From Siccirubricoccus soli (GTDB taxonomy: Bacteria; Pseudomonadota; Alphaproteobacteria; Acetobacterales; Acetobacteraceae), in NCBI RefSeq assembly GCF_024178315.1, contig NZ_JAMZIK010000084.1, forward strand, positions 1 to 64,000: a stretch of 64,000 bases of DNA, read 5' to 3'. How positions within the stretch are numbered: the first letter of the stretch is position 1; every line of letters starts with the position of its first letter. The notes under the pieces were generated by a model. That model saw nothing but the letters and a program-made list of their open reading frames with translations. It had not been told where the DNA came from and did not search any database. Position numbers and translations under genes: made by a program. Of this stretch, positions 54,048 through 61,737 are shown one piece after another.

Positions 54048-54788
54048 CTACTTGCGGCGCCGCCGCGACGCGGACGGGGCAGGGGGCTGGCGCGTCCCGC
54101 CTCCGGCCGGCTCCCGCCCTTCTCCTTTGGCGGAGCCCTCGAGAAGGCTCCCGAGCATCTCCATCAGCGCCTCATCCGCCGGCGAGGGGAAACGCTCCCG
54201 CAGCACATCGCCATAGAGGGTCGCGGCGAGGGAGTGGCGGAAGGGCAGCCTGCCGCCCCGCGCTGCCGCCTCCCGGGCGAAGGCCAGGGTCTCCTCGTCC
54301 ACCGGCACGATGATGCCGAACCCGGCATGGAAGGGGCCGGCATCGAACAGCCGCAGGCCGAAGGCCAGCCCCTCCGGTGCCGAGGCTTCCAGGCTCTTGT
54401 CCAGCAGCCACAGCCGCGCATCGGCGGCCAGCAGGTCCTCCACCCAGAGCCCCGCCGTCTCGTGCCGCCCGGCGGCGCGGAACAGGGAGAAGCGCGCCCC
54501 TGCCATCGCCTCGGCCAATGCCCGGTCCGGCGGCGGCAGCGCCGCGGCGCCCTTGGCCAGGAAGCCGTCATAGGCGCGCCGGCCGCGCTGGTTCGGCTCG
54601 AACAGCGCGATGTCCATCAACATGGCGAGCACCTGGTCGTCATCCGGCACCGCCTCGGCGCCGGACAGGATCTGCTTCACCGCCCGGCTGAGATCCGCCT
54701 TGCTGCAGGCCTGCGGGGCCAGGCGCAGGATGCGCTGGATGCCGGCGCGGATCGGGTCGTAAAGGGCCAGAGCCTCCTCGCGCGTCAT
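54048..54788 (-). CDS. conserved protein of the formate dehydrogenase region, function unknown
   Basis: 246 residues from ATG at 54788, overlapping the ferredoxin-like gene's stop (ATGA). Mostly alpha-helical, N-terminal EALALYDPIRAGIQRILRLAPQACSKADL, middle PNQRGRRAYDGFLAKGA and RHETAGLWVEDLLA, then a basic Pro/Arg/Lys-rich tail. No motif recognised; a single Cys. Its strict coupling to the four-cluster protein suggests a role in the same maturation or electron-transfer process. Confidence 0.7.
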   Translation of the reverse strand: MTREEALALYDPIRAGIQRILRLAPQACSKADLSRAVKQILSGAEAVPDDDQVLAMLMDIALFEPNQRGRRAYDGFLAKGAAALPPPDRALAEAMAGARFSLFRAAGRHETAGLWVEDLLAADARLWLLDKSLEASAPEGLAFGLRLFDAGPFHAGFGIIVPVDEETLAFAREAAARGGRLPFRHSLAATLYGDVLRERFPSPADEALMEMLGSLLEGSAKGEGREPAGGGTRQPPAPSASRRRRK

Positions 54789-56824
54789 GCCTCCTGATCC
54801 CTCTCCCGCAGCCAGTCCTCGGTCGTGCGCGTCACCGGCCGCGCCGGGCCGGCATAGGGGTCCAGCGCGGCCTCCGCCGCCACGATGGCGCGGCAATCCT
54901 CGCACATCTCCAGCACCGCCAGCCGGGCCAGGTCCTGGAACATCCAATGCCCGCTCGCCTGCAGCTTCGCCTTCACCCGGGCCAGGCTGCTGGCGGTGCC
55001 AAAGGGCCTGGCGCAGCGGGTGCAGAGCGCCGGCGCCTCCGCCTTCACCACCACCGGCCTTGCGGCTGCCTCGGCGAAGTTCAGCCGCGGCTCCAGGGTG
55101 ATGACCTTCTCCGGGCAGGTCGCCGCGCAGAGCCCGCATTGCACGCAGGCGGTCTCGAGGAAGCTCAGCTCCGGCCGGTCCGGGTTGGCGGTGAAGGCCT
55201 GGGTCGGGCAGACCATGGTGCAGGCGAGGCAGAGGGTGCAGCCCTCCGCCGCCACAAGCGCCAGGCCGAAGGGTGCCTGCTCCGGCAGCTGCACCACCGC
55301 CGGTCCCGCGCCGCCATGCAGCGCCGCCAGCGCCTGGCGCAGCACCTCCCGCGGCGCGCCCAGGGCGAGGAAGCTGGCGGCCGGGCGGGGGGTGCGCAGC
55401 GCGAGGGCGGGCGAAAGCGCCTCCGCCAGGGTGAAGGGGTCGTCGGTCTCGATCGCCGCGGCACGGGGCGGCGCGGCCTCCAGCCCAAGGCCGGTCAGCG
55501 CGGCGCCCAGGTAATCCAGGTTGCGGAACAGCCCCTCCGCGCCATGCGGCCGGTGGCCGGGCAGCAGCACCCGCACCGAAGCCGCGCCCCAGGCGAAGGC
55601 GGCGGCGAGCAGGGCGAGATCCAGCTGCGTCGGCTCGTTCAGCCGCAGCGGCAGCACCCGCGCCGGCAGCCCCTCGCCATGCCGGGCGAGGGCGTCGATC
55701 AGCGCCTCCCCCTGCTCGCCGCCATGCAGCAGCAGCACCGGGTCGCGCCCGCCCGCCTCGGCGAAGCCCAGCAGCAGGGCGCGGGCCTGGGCCAGCAGCG
55801 TGGCGGGCGGCGGCAGCGCATAGGTGATGGCCCCGGTCGGGCAGACCGCTGCGCAGGCGCCGCAACCGGCGCAGATCTCGGCGCTGAGCGCCACATGCTC
55901 CGCCCCGCGGGCGCCGGGCGGCGCCACCCCGGGGGTGATCGCGCCGGTCGGGCAGAGATCGAGGCAGCGGGTGCAGCCGGTGCGGCGGTTGCGGCTATGG
56001 GCGCAGAGCCCGGCCTCGAATTGCACAAAGCGCGGCTTGTCGAACTCGCCGACCAGGGTGCGGGCCTCGGCGATGAGCCTCTCCACCGCGGCCGCATCCT
56101 CCGGCGCGGCGCGCAGATAGCCGATGCGGGTCGCCGGCAGCAGCGGCGGCCCGCCGGTGAGGTCGAGGATCAGGTCGCAGCGGCTCCTTGCCCCGTCCTT
56201 GCCGGCGCCCCAGACATAGCGATCGCGGGAGGCGGGGGAGGGGGCGGCATAGCCATCCACCAGCACCTCGAAGGTGCCGAGCCAGCCCGTGGCGCCGCGG
56301 GCTCGGCCGCGCAGGACGGGGAATTCGGCGCTGCGCGGCGGCGTCACCGGCTCGGCCCCGGTCAGCAGCACCGTCAGGTCCAGCGTATCCGCCAGGCGCC
56401 GCGCGGCCTCGATGGCCACCGCGTCACGCCCCAGCACCAGCGCCACCCCCTCGCTCTTCAGCGGCACCAGCGGCGTGGCCGGCAGCGGCACCGCGGCGGC
56501 GGCGAGCAGCGCCGCCATCTTCGGCCCGGTCTGCGCCGCCTCGGCGGACCAGCCGGCCTGCTCCCGCAGATTGACGAAGGTAAGGGGCGCGGCGCTGCCC
56601 GCCGCCTCCGCCTCCTGCGCGAAGAGCGGCGCTTCCTGGGTGCAGCCCACCGTCACCGGGCGGCCTTCCCCGAGCGCGGCGAGGAAGCGGTCGAGCTGGC
56701 TGCGGCAGAGCTGCTCGGCGATCCGCAGCTCCGCCCCGCGCGCGGCGCAGCCACGGGCGAGGGTGCGGCCATCGAGCGGCATGCTGTCCTCGCAACTGCA
56801 GACGAAGGCGATGCGGTCGGTCAT
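54785..56824 (-). CDS. large four-cluster ferredoxin-like protein of the formate dehydrogenase cluster
   Basis: 679 residues. Four 4Fe-4S motif sets are visible: C-x9-C-x2-C-x3-CP (CAHSRNRRTGCTRCLDLCP, near 270), CAGCGACAAVCP (near 315), CTLCLACTMVCP (near 530) and CVQCGLCAATCP (near 562). Near the C-terminus are two Cys pairs (CTRC, CEDC), perhaps zinc or rubredoxin-like. The N-terminal 250 residues (FVCSCEDSMPL, VGCTQEAPLF) resemble the HdrA/CoB-reductase-like scaffold. It is cytoplasmic. Likely an electron carrier or assembly platform for the formate dehydrogenase encoded divergently. It is found next to FDH in related bacteria, as I recall the family; the exact role is unknown. Confidence 0.82.
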   Translation of the reverse strand: MTDRIAFVCSCEDSMPLDGRTLARGCAARGAELRIAEQLCRSQLDRFLAALGEGRPVTVGCTQEAPLFAQEAEAAGSAAPLTFVNLREQAGWSAEAAQTGPKMAALLAAAAVPLPATPLVPLKSEGVALVLGRDAVAIEAARRLADTLDLTVLLTGAEPVTPPRSAEFPVLRGRARGATGWLGTFEVLVDGYAAPSPASRDRYVWGAGKDGARSRCDLILDLTGGPPLLPATRIGYLRAAPEDAAAVERLIAEARTLVGEFDKPRFVQFEAGLCAHSRNRRTGCTRCLDLCPTGAITPGVAPPGARGAEHVALSAEICAGCGACAAVCPTGAITYALPPPATLLAQARALLLGFAEAGGRDPVLLLHGGEQGEALIDALARHGEGLPARVLPLRLNEPTQLDLALLAAAFAWGAASVRVLLPGHRPHGAEGLFRNLDYLGAALTGLGLEAAPPRAAAIETDDPFTLAEALSPALALRTPRPAASFLALGAPREVLRQALAALHGGAGPAVVQLPEQAPFGLALVAAEGCTLCLACTMVCPTQAFTANPDRPELSFLETACVQCGLCAATCPEKVITLEPRLNFAEAAARPVVVKAEAPALCTRCARPFGTASSLARVKAKLQASGHWMFQDLARLAVLEMCEDCRAIVAAEAALDPYAGPARPVTRTTEDWLRERDQEA

Positions 56825-56987
56825 CTCGCGGTCCCGGGCCCCTGGCCGTCCTGGTCATCTATGGCGGCCGGCCGGGCCGGTCCGTTCGCGGCGCTGGCCT
56901 GGAAGGGCAGGGCAGACACCGGGCCCTGGTCCGGGCGCTTGGCTGGCCATATATGCGCCGGCGCACGCTTCTGCGAGGGAAGACAGC

Positions 56988-57668
56988 ATTCGCCCCGGCC
57001 TGCCGCCTCTGCCCAGCGTCTTCCGGCCCGTCGTCCTGCGGGAAGGGGCGGATGCCCTTGCGCGGGCGGTGGCGCTGGCGCCGCGGGAAGGGGCGGGGTG
57101 CCTTACCTGGGTCTCCGCCTATGCCCGCGCCGAGGCGGCGGTGGTGCTGGAGCCGGAGTTGCCGCTGGCCCAGGCGCGGCTTGCCTTCCATGCCGCGGCC
57201 AATGCGCTGGCCGATGCGGTGGCGGCGCTCGGCCCGCCGGAGCGGGCGGTGGCGCTGCGCTGGCCCGGCCGGCTGCTGGTGGAGGGCGGGGAATGCGGCT
57301 GCGTCCGCCTCGCCGCCCCGCCCGGTGCGGCGACGGAGGCGGTGCCGGACTGGCTGGTGGTGGGCATGGAGCTGCGCCTGGCCTTTCCGGAGGGCCATGC
57401 CCCGGGCGAGACGCCGGACCAGACCAGCCTGTTCGAGGAAGGCTTCCCGGTGGAGCTGGACGCCGCGGCGCTGACCGCCGCCTGGGCCCGGCACCTGATG
57501 GCGGGGCTGGAGGAATGGCAGGCGCGCGGGCCGCAACGGCTGATCGAGACCCTGCTCGCCCGGCTGGCGGAGGCGCCGGCGGCGGGGCGGCGCGGGATCG
57601 AGCCCGGCACGGGGGCGCTGGTGGTGGAGCGGGATGGCATGCGGGAGCGGTGGGATTTGCCATGGTGA
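56988..57668 (+). CDS. biotin/lipoate protein ligase-like protein (DUF4444 type), apparent ATT start
   Basis: About 226 residues. LPPLPSVFRPVVLREGADALARAVALA, then GCLTWVSAYARAEAAVVLEPELPL, VALRWPGRLLVEGGECGCVRLA and PDWLVVGMELRLAFP are those of the biotin/lipoate ligase family proteins found in FDH clusters. No ATG, GTG or TTG occurs in frame between the divergent gene and the first conserved residues. The best signal is ATT at 56988 with AGGGAAG six bases ahead. Other options are CTG at 57000, a GTG about 25 codons into the domain, or a start far upstream inside the opposite gene. It may ligate or carry a cofactor needed by formate dehydrogenase. Confidence 0.75.
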   Translation: MRPGLPPLPSVFRPVVLREGADALARAVALAPREGAGCLTWVSAYARAEAAVVLEPELPLAQARLAFHAAANALADAVAALGPPERAVALRWPGRLLVEGGECGCVRLAAPPGAATEAVPDWLVVGMELRLAFPEGHAPGETPDQTSLFEEGFPVELDAAALTAAWARHLMAGLEEWQARGPQRLIETLLARLAEAPAAGRRGIEPGTGALVVERDGMRERWDLPW

Positions 57669-57759
57669 GGTGGGCGGCACGGGTCTGGCGGCCGGGGATT
57701 TCCCCAGGCCCGCAGCCTGGCGCGGAGCGCCGGCAGGCCGGAGCGGCCAGGGAAACAGA

Positions 57760-57885
57760 GCTGGAGCCATATCCGATCAGTGGAATCGCCTGATCGGATA
57801 TGGCTCTAGAAGACATGAGATCTGGAGCGGCGTATCTCCGGCCTGATGGATTACCCCGTGATCCGTCAGGTCGGAGGCCGTTCCA
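57760..57885. repeat. two-palindrome interspersed repeat, family A copy 5, within a 364-base intergenic region
   Basis: First palindrome: perfect 17-bp stem, 57764-57780 with 57790-57806, followed by CTAG. Second: 11-bp stem with one mismatch, 57836-57846 with 57866-57876, plus outer arms GGAGCGGC and GGCCGTTCC. It occupies the gap between the ligase-like gene and the DUF6505-like gene; the rest of 57669-58032 shows no gene. Confidence 0.82.
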
Positions 57886-58032
57886 GAAGCCGGAGTCGTT
57901 GCCCCTCATGGCCATGCCGCCAACCCCGACAGGAGCCGGACCGGCCGCTGGGCCCCAGCCCGGGCTGCCGCGCCGCGGCCTCGGCCGCCCGGTCCGGGGG
58001 CGGGGCACCCGTGCGCATCGCGGCTGCCACCC

Positions 58033-58563
58033 ATGATCCGCCTGCCCCGCACCATCCGCCTCGACCCCTCCGACCGCCTGGTCTTCGAGCGCGCGGCCGA
58101 GCCCGGCGAATGGGCCGTGCCGGGCGGCTTCGAATTCTGGGACAGCGACCCCGCCACCCTCACCGGCAAGCGGCGCCAGGCCTTCCGCGCGGGCTTCCTC
58201 GGCCTCTCCAGCCTCGGCTGGTCCAGCCTGGTGGAGGTGGCGGAGGCGAGCCCCGCCGAGCACAAGGCGGCGGTGGCGGCGCTCGCCGCGCATATCCTCG
58301 CCGCCCATGGCGCGCCGGACGCGGCCGCCGCCCGGGCCGCGGCCGAGGAGGAGATCGCCTTCGCCGCCTCGCTCTGCGACCATCCGCCCGGCACGGTGCT
58401 GGCGCTGGCCCGCCGCATCGAGGCGGGCGCGGTGCGCGAGCAATTCCGCACCCTGCACCGCCGCGCCGAGCCACTGCGCGAGCCCGCCGCCCTGCCGGTG
58501 TTTGCGGTGGTGGAGGAGGTGGAGGATGAACCCGCCGAACGCCCGGACCTGACCCGCCTATGA
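58033..58563 (+). CDS. DUF6505-like protein of the formate dehydrogenase cluster
   Basis: 176 residues. RLPRTIRLDPSDRLVFERAAEPGEWAVPGGFEFW and AFRAGFLGLSSLGWSSLVEV recall the DUF6505 family found beside FDH genes (name from memory). A helical C-terminal half follows (ALAAHILAAHGAPDAAAARAAAEEE). No cysteine pair or catalytic motif. First gene of a chain of four with ATGA overlaps. Confidence 0.8.
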   Translation: MIRLPRTIRLDPSDRLVFERAAEPGEWAVPGGFEFWDSDPATLTGKRRQAFRAGFLGLSSLGWSSLVEVAEASPAEHKAAVAALAAHILAAHGAPDAAAARAAAEEEIAFAASLCDHPPGTVLALARRIEAGAVREQFRTLHRRAEPLREPAALPVFAVVEEVEDEPAERPDLTRL

Positions 58564-59582
58564 GCGATTTCTGGACCGCCTCCGGCCACCTTCTCTGCGA
58601 CCGCGACGCGGCGGGGCGGCTGGTGCCGACCCCCGATCTCTGGCGCGCCTTCCTGGCCCGGCCGGAGCTGGTGCCGCCGGAGGAGGCCTGCGAGGCCGAG
58701 CTCGCCCTGCATGCCGGGTTGCTGGCAGCACCGCTGCGCCCGGTGGCGCCCGCGGAGGTGGCGGCGCTGGCGGACGCGGATGCGCGGGAGAACTGGGCGC
58801 TCTACCTGGCCTTCCGCGACCGGGTGCAGGCGGCGCCGACGCTGGAGGCGGCTTGGCTCTCCCTCTACCGCGGCGATGTCCGCGGCATTCCGCCGCTCTT
58901 CCTGCAGATGCTGACGCATCTGGTGGCGCGCGCCGCCATGGAGGGGGAGGCGGATGCCTTCACGCTTCGCGCCGCCGAATGCCTGTTCCGCCCGCAGCGC
59001 GCCGCCATCCATCACGGCGCGACCCTGCTGGCGGATGAGGAGGTGCTGGAGGCCCGCGCCGCGGATGGGGATCTCGGCGCCATCGGCCGGCTGCTGACCG
59101 AGGCCGGCGCCCCGCCGCGCGAGGTGGAGCTGGAGGTGCTCTCCGAGGCGCTGGCACCATCCTACGCCGCGCGGTCCGACGCGCATGACCTCGCCCTCGA
59201 CATCGCCGAGGGGCGGCCGGGGCAGGCCGGCCTGGCCCGCGCCCTGGAACGCTTCATCCGCCATGCGATCGGAGAGGAGGTGACGATCCGCCCGGTTCCG
59301 GTCATCGAGGATGCGCACTGGCGCTGGCATGTCGGGCTGGATGCGGAGGCGACCGCCATCGCCAATGCGCTCTGGCGCGGGGAGGCTGTGGCGCAGGCAC
59401 GCCTCGCCCGCCTGCTCTGGCTCGGCGTGCTGGAATTCCGGGAGAGCTCGCGCGTCCTGCCGGAGGTGGCGGGGCGGCCGGTCTATCTGGCGCTGGCCAT
59501 GGATGCGGCGCAGCGCGTGCGGCTGAAGCCGCAGAACCTCGCCACCGGCCTGCCGCTGATCGCGGCGGAGCAGGCGGCATGA
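58560..59582 (+). CDS. DUF6352-like protein of the formate dehydrogenase cluster
   Basis: 340 residues, overlapping the previous stop by four bases. SDFWTASGHLLCDRDAAGRLVPTPDLWRAFLARPELVPPEEAC and VLRAAECLFRPQRAAIHHGATLLAD-type wording is that of DUF6352 (recalled name). Mostly helical and soluble; QARLARLLWLGVLEFRES near the end. Role unknown, tied by position to FDH maturation. Confidence 0.8.
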   Translation: MSDFWTASGHLLCDRDAAGRLVPTPDLWRAFLARPELVPPEEACEAELALHAGLLAAPLRPVAPAEVAALADADARENWALYLAFRDRVQAAPTLEAAWLSLYRGDVRGIPPLFLQMLTHLVARAAMEGEADAFTLRAAECLFRPQRAAIHHGATLLADEEVLEARAADGDLGAIGRLLTEAGAPPREVELEVLSEALAPSYAARSDAHDLALDIAEGRPGQAGLARALERFIRHAIGEEVTIRPVPVIEDAHWRWHVGLDAEATAIANALWRGEAVAQARLARLLWLGVLEFRESSRVLPEVAGRPVYLALAMDAAQRVRLKPQNLATGLPLIAAEQAA

Positions 59583-60094
59583 GCCGGCTGGAAGTCCCGG
59601 GCACGCTGCATCTCCCGCTCGGCGTGCTGGTGGAGCGGCGGCCCGGCGTGACGCAATGGGCCGAATGGTCCTGGCGGGCGGTGGAGGTGCTGGAGGAGGC
59701 GCCGGAGCTGCTGCCCTGGACCCTGCTGCGGGAGGAGGCGGGGCGGAGCCTGTTCTTCGCCGGCAGGGCGGACTTGATGCTCTGCCCGACCGACACGCCG
59801 AACTACCTGGACAATCTCGGCGCCGCGGTGCCGAGCCTCTGGGTCGTGCTGCGGCCGGTGGAGGCGGCGCCGGGCTACGCGCTGCACGCCGTGACGGTGG
59901 ATAGCGGCGAGGCGCATCTCTACGCCGATGCCGGGCAGGATCTGCTGGAAGCGCTGCCGATGCCGCCCGGCCTGCGGGCGCTGCTGGAGGGCTTCGTCGC
60001 GCAGCACCATGTGGAGCGCGGCTTCCACAAGCGGAAGCGGGACCGGGCGGACCCCGGGGCGATGGGCCGCCGCCGCCCGGGGAGCGAGGGGTGA
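59579..60094 (+). CDS. DUF3305 family protein
   Basis: 171 residues, ATGA overlap with the previous gene. PLGVLVERRPGVTQWAEWSWRAVEVL is the DUF3305 signature, followed by LFFAGRADLMLCPTDTPNYLDNL and VERGFHKRKRDRADP. Always seen with DUF3306 near formate dehydrogenase genes in this group; function not known. Confidence 0.88.
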   Translation: MSRLEVPGTLHLPLGVLVERRPGVTQWAEWSWRAVEVLEEAPELLPWTLLREEAGRSLFFAGRADLMLCPTDTPNYLDNLGAAVPSLWVVLRPVEAAPGYALHAVTVDSGEAHLYADAGQDLLEALPMPPGLRALLEGFVAQHHVERGFHKRKRDRADPGAMGRRRPGSEG

Positions 60095-60768
60095 GCGAGG
60101 CGGAGGGCTTCCTTGCCCGCTGGTCCCGTCGCAAGCGCGCGGCGCGGCAGGAGGCGAAGCTGCCGGAGCCGGACCCGGCCGCGGCGGCGCCCGAGGCCGC
60201 GGCGCCGGCCGAGCCCGCAATTGCCTCGCCCGCGGCCCCGCCGCCAGAGCCGGTCTTCGATCCCGCCAGCCTGCCGCCGCTGGAGAGCCTGACGGTGGAG
60301 AGCGACCTGACGCCCTTCCTCCGCGCCGGGGTGCCGCAGGCGCTGCGCCAGGCGGCGCTGCGGCGGATGTGGAGCCTCGATCCGCTGATCCGCGATTTCG
60401 TCGGCCCGGCGGATTACGCCTGGGATTTCAACGCGCCGGAGGGGGTGCCAGGCTTCGCCCTGGAGCTCGGCGGCGATGTGAAGCGGCTGCTGGCCCAGGC
60501 GATCGGCCAGGCGGAGGACCAGCCGGAGGAGGCTGAGGCGGAGGCCGAAGCGCCGCCCCCGGCGCAGGAGCCCGACCCCGCCGCGGCCCTGGCCGAGGCA
60601 GCGCCGGCGGCGGCGCCCGACCCGACCCTCGCCGTGTCCGGCGATGCGGCCGCCGCCTTGCCCACGCCATCGCCCCCGGCAGCTTCCGCGCCGCCCCTGG
60701 CCGAGGCCGGGCCCGCCGCCCTTCCCCCGCCCGGGCGGCGCCGGCATGGCGGGGCGCGGCCGGCCTGA
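60091..60768 (+). CDS. DUF3306 family protein
   Basis: 225 residues, ATGA overlap with DUF3305. N-terminal GFLARWSRRKRAARQ, then a Pro/Ala-rich linker, and the conserved LESLTVESDLTPFLRAGVPQALRQAALRRMWSLDPLIRDFVGPADYAWDFN. The C-terminal third is low-complexity Ala/Pro/Glu. The helical core suggests a binding or chaperone role; no enzymatic motif. Confidence 0.88.
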   Translation: MSEAEGFLARWSRRKRAARQEAKLPEPDPAAAAPEAAAPAEPAIASPAAPPPEPVFDPASLPPLESLTVESDLTPFLRAGVPQALRQAALRRMWSLDPLIRDFVGPADYAWDFNAPEGVPGFALELGGDVKRLLAQAIGQAEDQPEEAEAEAEAPPPAQEPDPAAALAEAAPAAAPDPTLAVSGDAAAALPTPSPPAASAPPLAEAGPAALPPPGRRRHGGARPA

Positions 60769-60892
60769 AGGGTCATCCTTGCAATTTCAGGGTGTTCCCC
60801 AAGCTAGACTCTTGCGGAATGGCCCCACGCCCTGTCAGATGAAGGCGTTAGATGGACCGACTGTCAGCATTGTCGCGAGAGCAGGAGCAGGC

Positions 60893-61486
60893 GTGACCAG
60901 GCGGAACGCGAACCTGCCGGATGCCCTGGAGGCGGAACGGGCGCGGCTCTTCGCCCTGCTCGGGCGGCTGCTCTCGGCCGCACCGGATGCGGCGCTGCTC
61001 GCCGGCCTGGCCGGGCTGCGCGGGGATGCCTCGCCGCTGGGCAGTGCCCTTTCGGGGCTCGCCGAGGCCGCGGCCAGCGCCCGGCCGCAGGCGGTGGAGC
61101 AGGAGTATTTCGCGCTCTTCATCGGCGTCGGGCGCGGGGAGTTGCTGCCCTACGCCTCCTACTACCTCACCGGCTTCCTGCATGAGCGCCCGCTGGCGGA
61201 GCTGCGCGCCCGCCTCGCCCGCCTCGGCATCGTCCGCAGCCCGGAGGTGGCGGAGCCGGAGGACCATCTCGCCTTCCTCTGCGAGGCCTATGCCGGGCTG
61301 CTGGAGGGCCGCTTCGGCCGGCGCGAGGACGCGCCCGAATTCTTCGACCGCCATCTCCGCCCCTGGGCCGGACGCTGCTGCGCCGACCTGGAAGGGGCGG
61401 CGGCTGCGGTCTTCTACCGCGCGGTCGGCCGCCTCGGCCGCACCGCCTTCGAGATCGAGCAGGCCGCCCTGGAGCTGCCGGCATGA
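60893..61486 (+). CDS. TorD/DmsD-family molybdoenzyme chaperone
   Basis: 197 residues from GTG at 60893, with AGGAG five bases ahead; ATG at 60839 would add 18 poorly conserved residues. All-helical: ARLFALLGRLLSAAPDA, QEYFALFIGVGRGELLPYASYYLTGFLHERPL and PEDHLAFLCEAYAGLLEG match the TorD family (Tat proofreading chaperones with a YxxLF-type core). It should bind the Tat signal of the FDH catalytic subunit and help insert the molybdenum cofactor. Confidence 0.9.
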   Translation: MTRRNANLPDALEAERARLFALLGRLLSAAPDAALLAGLAGLRGDASPLGSALSGLAEAAASARPQAVEQEYFALFIGVGRGELLPYASYYLTGFLHERPLAELRARLARLGIVRSPEVAEPEDHLAFLCEAYAGLLEGRFGRREDAPEFFDRHLRPWAGRCCADLEGAAAAVFYRAVGRLGRTAFEIEQAALELPA

Positions 61487-61505
61487 CCACCAAGGAATCG
61501 CCGTA

Positions 61506-61727
61506 ATGGACAAGACCAGCTCGGAACGGCGCGGCTTTCTCCGTGCCCTCGGCCTCGGCACCGCGGCGGCGGCCGCGACGGTAGGGGAGGCGGCGGCACA
61601 GCGCGCGGATGCCGTCCCGCCCGGCCAGGCGCGGAAGGAGAATGCCGCGGAGCGCGTGGCCGCGCGCTACCGCGAGACGGCCGAGGACGTGCAGGCCTTC
61701 TACCGCACCAACCGCTACGAGTACTGA
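61506..61727 (+). CDS. short formate dehydrogenase-region Tat-signal protein
   Basis: 73 residues. Twin-arginine signal ERRGFLRALGLGTAAAAATV, then ENAAERVAARYRETAEDVQAFYRTNRY. It matches the small proteins annotated as 'formate dehydrogenase region TAT-signal sequence' (TIGR02811-type). Probably a small membrane or periplasmic partner of the FDH complex. It starts 20 bases after the chaperone and ends 10 bases before the catalytic subunit. Confidence 0.88.
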   Translation: MDKTSSERRGFLRALGLGTAAAAATVGEAAAQRADAVPPGQARKENAAERVAARYRETAEDVQAFYRTNRYEY

Positions 61728-61737
61728 GGGGCGTGCC

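Noticed and set aside
54947-57793. 948-codon plus-strand frame opposite the ferredoxin-like gene
   Set aside because: The minus-strand protein has intact cluster motifs; the plus frame is low-complexity and overlaps the ligase-like gene in another frame.
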